The translations under genes and the position numbers were made by a program. From Torreya grandis (taxonomy: Eukaryota; Streptophyta; Pinopsida; Cupressales; Taxaceae), in NCBI GenBank assembly GCA_037957365.1, contig JARHVA010008359.1, forward strand, positions 411,001 through 475,000: DNA of 64,000 nucleotides, given 5' to 3'. The notes under the pieces are model-generated. The model saw nothing but the letters and a program-made list of their open reading frames with translations, had not been told where the DNA came from and searched no databases. Every line of letters starts with the position of its first letter. Positions within the stretch are counted from its first letter, which is position 1. Positions 1 to 10,769 of this stretch are shown here, piece by piece.

Positions 1-1203
1 ATTAGTCCATAAATAATGAAACATGCATAAAGAACTAACTAACCAATCTTATATATTCCTATGGGAAATATAAAGGAAAACATGAAATAAATGAAAGAAA
101 TCAACACCATGTTACCTTTTTAAATGGATTCACCATACCCATGTGGCTCAAATACATCTTCTCCCTTGATTAAGCATCCTTGTCTTTGTCAAGAATGGTG
201 GTAATATCCTCCAATGCCTCAAGAACACTCCATAAAACTTAGGCTTATGATTCCAAATCACTAAACTAGCCTATCAATTAAGCTTCTAAGCAAAATCTAT
301 GATCAAATACAAAACCTTATGGAAATAATATAACATTATAACTTGAAAATATTCAAGATTTGAATATATTTGATCATAGTAACCCTAGACCAAAATAGCT
401 TAGAAATGATGTTCATGGCCTCTCTATTTATATATTTTTGATATTGGTGAGGATCAACCATGACTGCCCATCTTAAGATTAAAATGTGTGGCCATGGATA
501 ATCCTAGTATTTGGAATTAAATCCATAATTATCTTCACCATGACTTCAGAAGAAGGGGCATTAAAGAGGTATAGCAGGTATTAACTAGGCATGGGTGACC
601 CATAATCTTGATACTTATGGCTTAATGATGTCTTCCCAATAAATGATGTCACCTAATGATGTAGTTAATAGGAATCAATTTTCAAAACAAAATATTTTAA
701 AAATCTCATGGAAACTCCACTTAAGCTCTTGATTTGGATTAATTAGCCTTAAATAAGGTTAATCAACATTTGTGTAAATATTTGAAAATTGGTCCTCAAT
801 TAATTAAAATGGTCAAAAAGTCATATTACTGAGTTGTAATTTGACTCAAGAAGAATTAGAAGGTGAAATTAGATGTGATAGAACTGTATTTCCATTTAGG
901 ATGTTTCCAACACAAAATAAGAAAGGTACATGGCATGTACTAATGAATTTAAGAGAAAAGAGTGATCCAAAGCACAAAAGATGAAATCGTCATTTTGACT
1001 TGAAATGAATTGATCAAAGTTAGTTGACCCATAAATTATATTACCCTATTTAGGGATACTTTGACCTAAATTAGAAATTTTAAATGAATATTTTGAACCA
1101 TTTAGTGAATTTTATGGATTTTGAACTAAAATGTGCATTTGAGTGTAATTCAAGTAAGATTGATAATTTCAACACAAATGATGTTAGGATTTGGATGTCT
1201 ACA
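1..1203 (-). mobile_element. 3' LTR of element A (cut by window edge)
   Basis: Positions 1-1170 match 13745-14901 almost throughout, with many point changes and small indels, so the two form an LTR pair. Read on the minus strand the LTR begins TGTAGACATCC at 1203. It is preceded by a polypurine tract, which makes it the 3' LTR of a minus-strand element. A TATA-like box (minus strand, 425-437) sits just before a conserved AGAGAGGCC. The other LTR terminus lies outside the window. The start TGTAGACAYC is shared with families E and the young element at 42785, which suggests related integrases. Confidence 0.85.
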
Positions 1204-1217
1204 TTTTGCCCCTATTT
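1204..1217 (-). promoter_or_regulatory. polypurine tract of element A
   Basis: The minus strand reads AAATAGGGGCAAAA directly before the LTR start TGTAGACATCC. A purine-rich tract next to the 3' LTR is the plus-strand primer of reverse transcription. The young element has the same layout (AAAAATGGGCAAA before TGTAGACACC). Confidence 0.8.
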
Positions 1218-2048
1218 GAAAAGGTGTAGTGAGACATTCAGGTGAAGCAATGTGTTTTCAAAGAAAAGAGTTGTGAATAATAAATTGTAATAGACCCATG
1301 ATTCCCCCCCACACCCCTTGATAGGATATATTAGGATGAAAGATAAGGATGGACTCTCAAAAAGAGATAAAATTTGAGAGATTAACCCATGGAATAGATC
1401 ACATCTGAATGAGATAATGCTTGCACAAAATCAATGATAAAAATATAATGAGAGGTATAATAGGACCTAGAGATAGGGGGAATGGGAAAGATACAATCCA
1501 TAAATGTAAGGGACACACTGTAAACATACCCAATTTGAGAGTACAAGCTACGTGCTTATGACATTGATCAATCTTGAAACAAGTTACATACTAAAATATT
1601 ACCATCATGGTATTTAATATGAAGAGCTTAGAATTAGAGGAAAGAGGAGAATGTTCTAATTTAGGAAGGGAATCACCACTATAATGGGGTCTCTAAAGAT
1701 AATATTACAAGAAGTACTCCAATAGAACAGATTCTATCATGATAAAATAGTTTTTCCCTAGTACGACAAATTTTGATCATTGATAAGGAATAAAGAATGA
1801 TTTTTCCCTTGTAGAGTTGATTTTATTAGGATGTGGTTCAGATGTTGTGCCTTAGCATGGGAAATTGACAAGCAAAATAACTCAATGATATAATCGAAAA
1901 GATAGGTTAAAGTGAGCACACATAAATGTACATGTAATAGGCTAATGGCTTAGAAAGCCATATAAAGCCAAGCATATGAGAATGAAAAAAGTGATGAGAG
2001 AGATGAAAATAAGAATTGAGATATTTGAGTTGACCTCAATATAAATTA

Positions 2049-2114
2049 AGCACTACCCACATAGTTCCATAGACTCATGTTCTAACACGAACTTTAGGCC
2101 AATGTAGTTTACCC
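2049..2114 (-). other. conserved Tat 3'-UTR hairpin motif, A copy 2
   Basis: The outer arms, CTAC(A/C)CACAT-like and ATGTAG on the minus-strand transcript, could close a stem. The loop is longer than in the young element, with an extra segment around TTCCATAGACTCATG. It lies 990 bp from the A copy at 3041. Confidence 0.6.
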
Positions 2115-3040
2115 AAGTTTGGGAGAGAAAGGAATGAAGAATGATGAAAAATGATAAAGAATTTATTAGATTCAAAATGTATGTGAAGAGATGAACCTCT
2201 AATCATAGACAAATAAGCCTAAAATACATGTTACCTAGATGCCTAATTCTATATCATGAGCCTAGGTTTTGCAAAGTGTTCTTGAGAATCATTCATTGGA
2301 GCTGATGTTGACATTAATATGTTGAGACTTGAGCACAAAGTGCTTGATATATCAAATTAAAGTAGGCATCATAAGTATGAATAAATTATAATGACATAAT
2401 ATTCCAATTATACTAAGCCAGTTCAAATGTGAATACCTATAACTAAGGTAATGGTAAAATAATGACCAAAACCAGAGTTACAACAATTTACATTTAAACA
2501 AAAAAGCAAAAGACAAAGAAAAAGATAAACATAAATGAACCTAACTTGAAATCAAGATATGATCTATCAAGACTTAAGTAGGATGAAAAATGGTTAAAAA
2601 CAAAAATCAAGAACATCTTAATGACATGAGACCAAGATATGAATAATCAAGATTTATGTGGACCATCAAGGCATTATTGAACACAAAAGAGAAACAAAAA
2701 ATCAAAAATAAAAACAAGACAAAGAAACACAAGACCAAGAATGGAACAATTAATAAAAAGAGAAAAGGAGAAGAAATAAAAGGAGAGGTGTGAAAGCATA
2801 AAAAAACACCAACAAAACTCAAATAAACATACACAAACAAAAACCAAAACCTGGGTAGTGTGTTTTAAAGACAAATGTTCATGCATGTGTGGTAGAGGCA
2901 TTAATTTAAACCATATCATAACAAATAACAATGACATGACAATTATTCCCTAATTAAAGAGGAACAATGACATAAGAAATTGGGAAAGAGAAGAAAAGGA
3001 AGGGGTTGGCCAAGCTAACTCTATATAGATAAAACAAGTA

Positions 3041-3108
3041 GACGCTACCTACATAGTTCCATGGATGCATGTTCCAACATGAACTTTAGGCCAAATGTAG
3101 TTCTCCCA
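3041..3108 (-). other. conserved Tat 3'-UTR hairpin motif, A copy 1
   Basis: The plus strand reads GCTACCTACATAG ... CCAAATGTAGTTCTCCC. The arms CTACAT and ATGTAG are complementary, and the flank GTTCTCCC equals the GGGAGAAC that precedes the motif in the young element at 55021. Confidence 0.7.
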
Positions 3109-4029
3109 ATAAATGGGATAGAATAAAAATGATGATCAAACAAACATTATTTATAGAAGAAATGGAAGATATGACAAATAATGAGAATTGTCTATTAAAC
3201 AAAAAGTTGATGAGACAAGAAATAATGATCTTTCAAAATGACAAGTGCATGGGATAAGATGAAATAAACTAGTGTCTTTTTTCTTTCAAAATGGAAAGAT
3301 CATTCAAAATTAATAGTTTCTCATAAAATAATGAGAGTGTTCAAACTTAACTGTTGCTCATAAAATGGTGAGAGTGTGGGATGTGGAATTGGAACATAAA
3401 AATGTGCAAAAGCATGAGACAATGTTTTTATTCTTTTATGGATCATGTTATAATGTTTTTACTATTTTAAAAGTATTTTTAATGTTTTTGGGATAAAATA
3501 TGCACAATGTGTGACCATCTAGTTGAGGAGATGCATGTCTTGAGAGTAGAGGTTCCAATAAGATAGCTAAGTTGTCGATAATGGCCTATGCTCAGAAATT
3601 AGTGAGAGTGAGGTTCTTGTTAAAACAAGAAAGAAAAAAATATGGGAACTAAAAAGATGTAGTTGTTGACTTATCTAAAGTTACACAAGACTATCCTGGC
3701 TGAACTACTTTGTATAACTATTACTGAAGATGTTCATAATTCTTATTAGACATAATCAATACCATAATTGGTCAAGGGATAAAAATTGTTCAAGATTATA
3801 ACATAGCTTAGACAAAACAAAGAATATTATTCTCAAAGAGAGAAATCCATAATGGGATGAAGAATGTGTTCAAAGTGCCAAGGGTTCAAAACCTTTACTG
3901 TCAAGATTCATTAAAAGTGGACTAGGGTAGTATAAAATGTGTTCAAGGTAAGATAAAAGGGTGGTATAAAATTATGATAGCACAAGTTACCCCCAAGCCA
4001 AGGGTCTTATAGATAATGGTTCAAAACTA

Positions 4030-5210
4030 TTAATGCATAGAATTTCTTAAGGTGTATATTTATTCACCATTAGGTTTAGCTAATCGATATGCTCCTCATC
4101 CATAGTTTTCTATGACAATATATGGTCCTAACCAATTAGGCTGAAACTTACCTTTCCTTTTAGGTTCAACAATCATGTTCTTTTGGTTCTCTTTCAAAAC
4201 TAAGTCACCAATATCAAATTATTGAGGGAAAATGTGTTTGTTGTAGCTTCTTCATAATTTGTTCTGATAGGCCTATAAGTTTTTTTGGGTAGCCAAACAC
4301 TTACCATCAAGAAGTTCTAATTTTTGTAGCCATGAGGCTCTATAGTCTTCATCATCTTTAATGTGCTCTAGTGATATTATTAGTGATGGGATATCAATCT
4401 TGACTAGGATGATAGATTCAATGCCAAAAATAAGGGAGTATGGAGTAGCTCCATTTGGGGTGTGATGATTGGTTTTATAAGCCCAGAGAGTAGGAAAGAG
4501 TTCCAAATGCCAATTATGGCCAACATCATTGACAATCTTTTTTAATATGGCTAGAATGTTTTTATTTGATGCCTCAGATTGTACACTACCTTGTGGGTTA
4601 TATGGAGTGGATTTATTGTGCTTGATCTTGAATTTTTCACAAATAAATTTCACATCTTGGTTCACAAAGGATCTGCCATTATTAGATATAATACAGGCTG
4701 AGATACCATATCAACAAATGATATGATAATGAATGAATTTGGCTATTTATTTCTCGGTAATATAAGTGAGAGGAATGGCCTCAATTCACTTGGTAAAGTA
4801 CTCAATTTAAGTCAAAATGTGTTTATGTCTATTTAAATATGTTGGGTTAATTTTCCTAATGAGATTGAGACCCCATGTTGAGAATGGCCATGGTGTTGTA
4901 ATCGGTTGCAATGGTAAGGAAGGTACATGTATCATGTTTCCATGTTGCTGATAAGGAACACACTTATTTTAAAAATTAAAAGCATATATCTCCATTTTGG
5001 GCTAATAATAGCCTATTCTAAGAAGTTTCTTTGCTAAGACTACACCATTGGTATGGACCCCACACATTCCTTCATGAACCTCCTTTAGTGCCAGCTTGGA
5101 TTATCCCAAAGATAAAAAATGAAGAAGCATTCCATCATAGACTTTTCAATAAATCATGTTTCCAAGGAGGATATAATGTGTTAAGTGATGAAGGAAAAGT
5201 TTTTGTTGGT
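4030..5210 (-). pseudogene. pol: integrase remnant of element A
   Basis: Minus-strand translation across several stops and frame shifts gives an integrase. The N-terminal HHCC zinc region is recognisable near 4880-5080 (VHEGMCG, GYYWP). The DDE core follows, with NGRSF around 4690 and SEASNKN near 4590. The C-terminal part ends with GKFQPNWLGPY near 4120. The longest uninterrupted piece is 4273-4665 (130 codons). The same blocks appear in the same order in the young element's integrase. No chromodomain is visible. It cannot be functional. Confidence 0.85.
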
Positions 5211-5439
5211 TATTAGAAAGTTTGGAAAGAAATACATGACTATGTAAATAGTTATAAAAAGCTTGGTACCATGGTAGCTCAGGTAAGGGATTAAGATCAG
5301 TAATGGTGCATATCCTCTTCAAATCTTATAGAATATGTGTTAGCTGAAGAAGATTTTTAATCAAGAACTGATACTTTTTATCACTATCATGCATTTTAAT
5401 CATGGAACTAATTTTTACCATGGCATCGATAGATCTGTG

Positions 5440-5810
5440 GTTGACTCACAAAACTTTCTCAAACTGTAGAGATTTAAAATGTGTTTTGAGGTCTTGAATT
5501 ATTTGTTTGTAAAGAACAAGCTTATCATCTCTTATTTGATATTAATTAGTTGTCTAATTTATGATTATATATGAATCTCCATAAACCTTTAAGCTTTGAA
5601 TGTCCCATTATATGGTAAGATGAAGCCCTAAAATAAATGCCTCATATTTGGCCATATTGTTTGTACACTAAAATTGTATATGGAATTCTTTGGGGATTAA
5701 ATCCACCTATGGTATGATCAACAATATTCTAGCTCTAGATCCTTGAGATGTGAAGGATCCATCAAAATAGATAATCCACTATTCAGGTTCTTATGATGCT
5801 TGTTATATCA
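5440..5810 (-). pseudogene. pol: archaeal-type RNase H remnant of element A
   Basis: The minus-strand translation contains YFDGSFTSQGS, then TNNMAKYEAFILGL and then YGDS, in the order and spacing of the second RNase H (aRNH) of plant Tat elements. The first Asp, the Glu and the middle Asp of the catalytic set can be seen. Stops and frame shifts break it. It lies between the ordinary RNase H and integrase, as in the young element. Confidence 0.75.
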
Positions 5811-5899
5811 TCTTCATAGAATCATATAGAAGTTCAAAGTTGAGAGGTTGAGTGGCCATAATAGGAGCGTCTACAAGTTGGTCTACAAGAACCTATCCT

Positions 5900-6215
5900 T
5901 TGATTGACTTCTGATTCTAGTATTCAATATCAAACTCACTAAGGAGTATAACCCATTTAGCCATGTATCCTTGAAGAGTTGCATTAGATAAGAGAACTTG
6001 AGAGGATCTACCTTGGTGATAACAATAGTTTTGTTATTTAGCATATAATGTCACAATGTCTAAGTGGTGAACACCATAACTAAACATGCATTATTAATAA
6101 TCATATAATTATGTTCATAGGCTACCAATGTGCAGCTTAAATAATAAACCATGTGTTCCTTACCATGATCATCATGCTAAGCCAAAAGTGCCCCTAGTGC
6201 ATGTTTGAGGGTTGA
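5900..6215 (-). pseudogene. pol: RNase H (Ty3-type) remnant of element A
   Basis: The minus strand reads LYISTLKHALGALLA, then a stop, then HDDHGKEHMVYYL, matching the young element's RNase H start near 51345. Further pieces (VDPLKF near 6000) follow. It is broken by several stops and is fused directly to RT N-terminal sequence through an internal deletion. Confidence 0.8.
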
Positions 6216-6677
6216 TATATATAGGAAGTAATCTTTGGGGCATGATTTATTGATATCATGAAAATAAGTAAAAGCACATATACCTAGGGTCTTTTTACTT
6301 ACTGACACTATGTTAGAAATCCATTTAGAGTAGTCCAGTGGTCAGATAAAATTAGCTCCTAACAACTTTTCTAACTTGGCCTTAACCAATAGGGTGATGC
6401 GTGGATGCATCTTTCTCAACTTTTGCTTGACTGGTTTAGCATCAAGGTGAACAACAAGATGATACACAACTAAATCAAGGTCCAAGCCTAAAATTTTAGA
6501 GTATGTCCATGCAAAGATGTCTATATAATCCTTAATAATGTATATAATATGTTTATATTCTACTTCAATAAGGTAAGCTCCAAGATAAACAATTTTAGGA
6601 TCCTCATGGGTTCCCAAATTCACTTCTATTATTCTCTCCATAAGGAGTTTGGATCCATCTTCTAGAATTGTAGGCAA
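6216..6677 (-). pseudogene. pol: RT N-terminal part of element A, catalytic core deleted
   Basis: The minus-strand frame at 6342-6677 (111 codons) has FAWTYS and KPVKQKLRKMHPRI, the linker and RT entry region matched in the young element at 50370-50545. After one stop (also present after FI in the young element) the frame goes on through DYSKWISN and SCPKDYF. It then jumps straight to the RNase H start LYIS. The segment with the FxDG and YxDD motifs, about 680 bp in the young element (about 50660-51345), is missing. Confidence 0.85.
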
Positions 6678-6679
6678 TA

Positions 6680-8140
6680 AATGGTCATGATCCTCTATTT
6701 CATCTTCTTGTTATTCTTCCCAAAGATCTGAATAATATGAATAATTAGAATCTACCTTCTTAAGTAAAGGCCAATTGGAAAAAACCTCTATAAACTCAAG
6801 ATAAAGATGCTCAAATATTTGATGTTGTTCTAAAGATATGTTTATACTAGCTATGGAACTTGGGCTAGATGGACTTTCTACGTCCTTAGGGGATGAGCAA
6901 ACTTTCCCACCTAGGAGCACCTGAAATAGGTTTTCACTCAAAGGCTTATCTTTTTCTTTACTTTTTCCCTGATTAACAAGTGCCTCAAAGAGGTTTTCAC
7001 CTGAATATCTTGATGTTTATTCTTTATTATGACCAATAATTTTTTCCTACTCTCTAAAGCAGGTAGAATAATTCAATGAAAAGTCAAAACCCTACTTATG
7101 ATTACTAATGGGGAATGCATCTCATAGGCCCATGTATTATGTAATTGTTCTTCATTTTGAAACTCATCAAGGCATATAACAAAAATTTTCTAATCCCAAT
7201 CTATGAGTTTAGGATGGAAAACACATGGGCTACAATGAGGGTTTGTTTCAGGACTAGAAGCACTAATGGTAAAGATATAATGTCCTGATTCAAGAAGGGA
7301 AGCACCACTAAGATGGGTCTTTGCTTTAGAATGGGAAGTTCCAATAGGATCAATTTTTTCTCTAGGATGGGAAGATATAATAGGTGTTTTGGTATATATG
7401 GCATTTGAATCAAACAAATCTAAATTAGAAAGCTCATTAAAAAGGCTATAATGGGACATTGTGTCACTGCTAGGAGTCTCGTTACTAGTCACTTTAGAAG
7501 AGTCACTACCAAATGTTATGAGGTCCTCCTCTAGTGGTTTAAATCCAAGCCCATGATTCCAATTAACAACTCCAACTGATAAGGGTTTTTAAATTCCTTT
7601 CACATGTGGGCCAAATCCTTTCCTTGTATAGTCAAGATGATCCATTGTGTTGTTAGGGATAGGATACTTTTTATTCTAAAAATAATCAGCAAGTCCTTCA
7701 GGATATAACCAATCTCCCTTAGTAATATCTTCTCAATATCTCTTTGGTGTAATTATAGTTACAAAAACCATAGGAGGTTTTGGTTGCTTCTTCTTTAGTT
7801 TCCAAATCTAATCAGGTATGTTAGGATTCTAAGAAGTTTTAGGCTTACCAAATATTTTAGGGGATTTTGGTAATTTTTCAATATGGATGACATCCTTTAT
7901 ATGGTGCATGGAAATGCCTACATCTTTAATAATAACCTATTTAGCTAGAGCTGTAAGAAATAGATCAGTCAAAGTGGAGGTTACATCACCAGGGTTTATA
8001 TAATTAGATGGAGATGGGTGAGAAATGATGGATTTGTTCTTCTTTATAATGCATTTAGAACCTATGCAATAGTTATAATTATGAAACTTTGCTTCAAGAT
8101 GTTTGCAGTATTGGTATGGCTACTGATCAGTGATAATAGT
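6680..8140 (-). pseudogene. protease-RT linker of element A
   Basis: About 1.4 kb lies between the recognisable protease and RT parts. Minus-strand pieces such as 6711-6941 and 7190-7492 are acidic or Ser/Pro-rich and have no domain I recognise. The young element has a linker of about 1.1 kb in the same place, also without a known domain. This is read as decayed polyprotein sequence by position only. Confidence 0.5.
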
Positions 8141-8149
8141 AACCTTGAT

Positions 8150-8470
8150 CCCATCATGGGGAAACTTAAGGCATTAGTGAAGAGCAGATGGAACTACATG
8201 TACTTCATGGATCCAATGATGACTAAGAAGCATGTTATAAAAAAGCTCAATATCCATAATATGGAATAATGTGTGATGATAAATAGACCCAACCATGATT
8301 GAAAACCAAATTGTACTAGATGACTCCCTCTCAACATTATCATAAGCCTTGATTGTAATAGTTTCTAGATAAATGTCTTTATCCATGTAGCCCAATCATC
8401 ACACCAATTTAAGAGATATGATGTTTAGCCCTAAACCATTATCTATAAGAACCTGCTTGATCTTGTGATC
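8150..8470 (-). pseudogene. aspartic protease remnant of element A
   Basis: The minus-strand translation has VLIDNGLGLNIIS, matching IDGGASINIIS of the young element at 49035; the active-site Asp is kept and the following Gly is Asn. After one stop come YMDKD, a beta-strand-rich stretch, then ELFYNMLLSHHWIHEV, matching the end of the young element's protease near 49260. An aspartic protease would release Gag and Pol parts from the polyprotein. Here it is a dead copy. Confidence 0.75.
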
Positions 8471-8474
8471 CATA

Positions 8475-9470
8475 ATGATTATCTCAATGTATAGTGGGTT
8501 ATTATGGTTTAGGCCAAGAGTGGACATGTCCTTTTGATCAAATGTGATTTGCCAAAATGAAGATAAATGCACAATTAGGTATTGGAACTAATCAAGGTTT
8601 GTATCATTAATCATAATAGACTCTTATAAAAGTTTATTGAAAATGGTTTTAGGAACATCATATGTCTTTAAGAGTTATAATATGGAAATTTGTGTAGGGG
8701 TTTTATCTAATTGATCCATTAGACTATAAGTCCTTTGAATTATGGATTGAACTAGTGTAGTCTTTGTTGGGATAGTATTCAGTGTTGGAGCTATTGGCAC
8801 AATGTTCTCATTAGGTTTATGGAAAGAAGTGGGTGAATGGCATTGAATGGTAACTTGTGGGTGTCTATGTAATACTACACAACCTAGAGATGGCAAGGAG
8901 TTATTATAAATGTAAGAGGGAAGAAAAGGGCCTTGGATGGTGACCTGTAGGTTATTAATAGTATTGTGATAATTTTGGGTCAACGAGGAGCTCTTATAAG
9001 AAAGGTACTACTGCTCAAGATTAGTAACCCATGTAAATGGAGAAGCAACATGATGATGTGAACCTAACATGGTATTATAATGGGGAGAGGGTGCTAACCC
9101 TATAATTATGGGTCATGTGTTGTGAGGAACACAAGATTAGCCACATGGTTTAATAATAAAAGTGGCAATGTGGGTTGTATAAATGCATCCCATAGTGTTA
9201 TTATAGTCATAAGGTACATTATTATAAGCCACATTATTAGTATGATAATTATGATCTTTATTTTTCTCATTATGATTCTAACCTTGTTATTAGTTTTGAT
9301 TCTACCTTTGTCCTTGATTGTGATCATTTTGATTGTTCCTTGGTGGTGGTGGATCATGTTAAGGAAAGGGGTCTTTGTAGTTTCCCATATCTTGATTTGT
9401 TTCCTAATTAGGGGCCAACTTAATTTATAGTTCACCACTTTCAATAAATTCCTCAATAGTATTTTATAAT
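8475..9470 (-). pseudogene. gag C-terminal low-complexity region of element A
   Basis: This lies between the zinc knuckle and protease. The minus-strand piece at 8675-8983 has two imperfect repeats built on VTIQ (near 8850 and 8935). The part at 9110-9440 is rich in Asn, Asp and Lys with many stops. I see no known domain. Confidence 0.5.
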
Positions 9471-9475
9471 TGAAT

Positions 9476-9517
9476 GCAATGATATGCACCATGATCAATA
9501 ACATAATGAAAGTTACA
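9476..9517 (-). pseudogene. gag: nucleocapsid zinc knuckle of element A gag
   Basis: The minus strand encodes CNFHYVIDHGAYHC, a CX2HX4HX4C knuckle with all four ligands intact. It aligns with CSFHCVKGHDTENC of the young element at 47013. Such knuckles bind RNA in Gag. Only this one copy is visible in A, whereas the young element has two. Confidence 0.75.
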
Positions 9518-9959
9518 CCATTCATTCTCTTTATACCAGTCTAGTTTTGGCTGATCTTGAGGAAATGACCTTGATACTAGCCATATAATTAAATTATCTA
9601 CAATGAGATTTTGCAAAACTATTTAAACCAATTTTCCTAACATTCTAAAGGCTCTAAAATTGTTATGAAATGTCTTTCTTGGTTGTTGTCTCTATAAATT
9701 AGGTAGTGGGTTTGAGGGATTTAATTATACATTTGGAGGAGGCATAACCTGTACCATTTGTACATGTCTTGTTTGTGTCACCCCATTTCCAACCATGTTC
9801 TTATTTTTCCTAAATCCCTTAGGCTTATTCTACATAACTATTTGAGCTAGTGATTTAGTCTAATTAGATGTTTGACCTTGTGAAAAAATATTAACAAGGC
9901 CCTTAGCAATAAGAGCTTTCTCAATCTGTATTCCTCTATCAATAATTTCTTCAAATGAG

Positions 9960-10420
9960 TTAGCACAAGCTAATTTTAGATTATGCATAACTTTAGGATA
10001 CAAATTCTATGCAGAGATATTAGCTAATTATTTATTTGTTAAATTGTGTTAAAAGTGGCCTACCAATGCCCTCCACCTTTGTAGATATGCAATGAAACTT
10101 TCACCATCACGCTTCTTGGCTTTGCATAAGTCAACAATGCTTAACTCATGTTCTATATTATATGAAAAATGGTTAACAAACTTTTTTTATAATTCATTCC
10201 AATCCAAAACTAATCCCTTTGGTATTTTAAGTAACCAATCAAGAGCTTTTCCCACTAAACTTTACATAAATAGTCATAGTAAGTATTCACTATGATAAGC
10301 AACCTCTTGACACAAGATGAAGAATGCTTATATGTGTTCACATGGATCACCTTTCCATTTGTATTTATCAAACTTGGGTGCCTCAAAATGAGGAGAAAAG
10401 GGGCTTTAGAGAATAGATAA
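9960..10420 (-). pseudogene. gag: gag capsid-like domain of element A
   Basis: The minus-strand translation shows a retrotransposon Gag domain: DPCEHI, then FMxSLVGKALDWLLKIP, FVNHFSYNI, DLCKAKKRDGESFIAYLQ and RWRALV. The same string of motifs is present in the young element at 46190-46560 (ALDWYSSLP, FADFVARWRGL region). Stops break it in several places. This domain would build the particle shell. Confidence 0.8.
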
Positions 10421-10555
10421 TTCAAATGGATATGGGCATATCTCATCAAATTTGTACTTTTTGACTCTATTATTCATCTCCAATATTTGGACAATTTTCT
10501 TCATATAATTCCATTCTTGCATGTTTGGTGCATTTTTGGATTGGATAAGATGTTT

Positions 10556-10748
10556 TTGGGGTGGAATGTACCCCTAGTTTTGTTTTTTTTAGGGTGGAAT
10601 GTGCCCCTAGTTTGTTTCTATTAGGGTAGAATGTGCCCCTAGTTTTTTTGTTGTTGGGGTGGAATGTGCCCCTAGTTTTCTTGCTATTGGGGTAGAATGT
10701 GCCCCTAGTTTTATTTCTATTGGGGTGGAATGTGCCCATTGTTTTATG
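10556..10748 (-). repeat. six-copy 33-bp tandem repeat in gag N-terminal region of A
   Basis: On the plus strand the unit is GGGGTGGAATGTGCCCCTAG plus a T-rich tail; six copies can be counted. The copies are 32-33 bp and most are close to identical. The minus strand is open through the array (10470-10766) and reads an 11-residue repeat, TRGTFHPNRNK and variants. It sits just upstream of the Gag domain, so it was probably a repeat in the Gag N-terminus. Confidence 0.8.
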
Positions 10749-10769
10749 TGGATCTATAGGGAACATATA

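Larger units (their letters stand above)
1218..4020 (-). mobile_element. 3' untranslated region of element A
   Basis: This is about 2.8 kb between the 3' LTR and the integrase remnant. No reading frame is supported; two short minus-strand ORFs near 2607-2937 are low-complexity and A/T-rich. It holds two copies of the conserved hairpin motif (2049-2114 and 3041-3108). At about 3320-3375 there are two copies of a short inverted repeat of the form CTCAT-spacer-ATGAG, and a similar one occurs in element D near 24250. Such long 3' regions between integrase and LTR are typical of Tat elements. Confidence 0.6.

Noticed and set aside
2607..2937. Hydrophobic minus-strand ORFs as a membrane protein or env-like gene
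   Set aside because: They are the complement of an A-rich low-complexity tract; Phe/Leu/Val richness follows from the base composition.
10556..10748. CRISPR-like regular repeat
   Set aside because: Units are directly adjacent with no unique spacers, and this is plant retrotransposon DNA.
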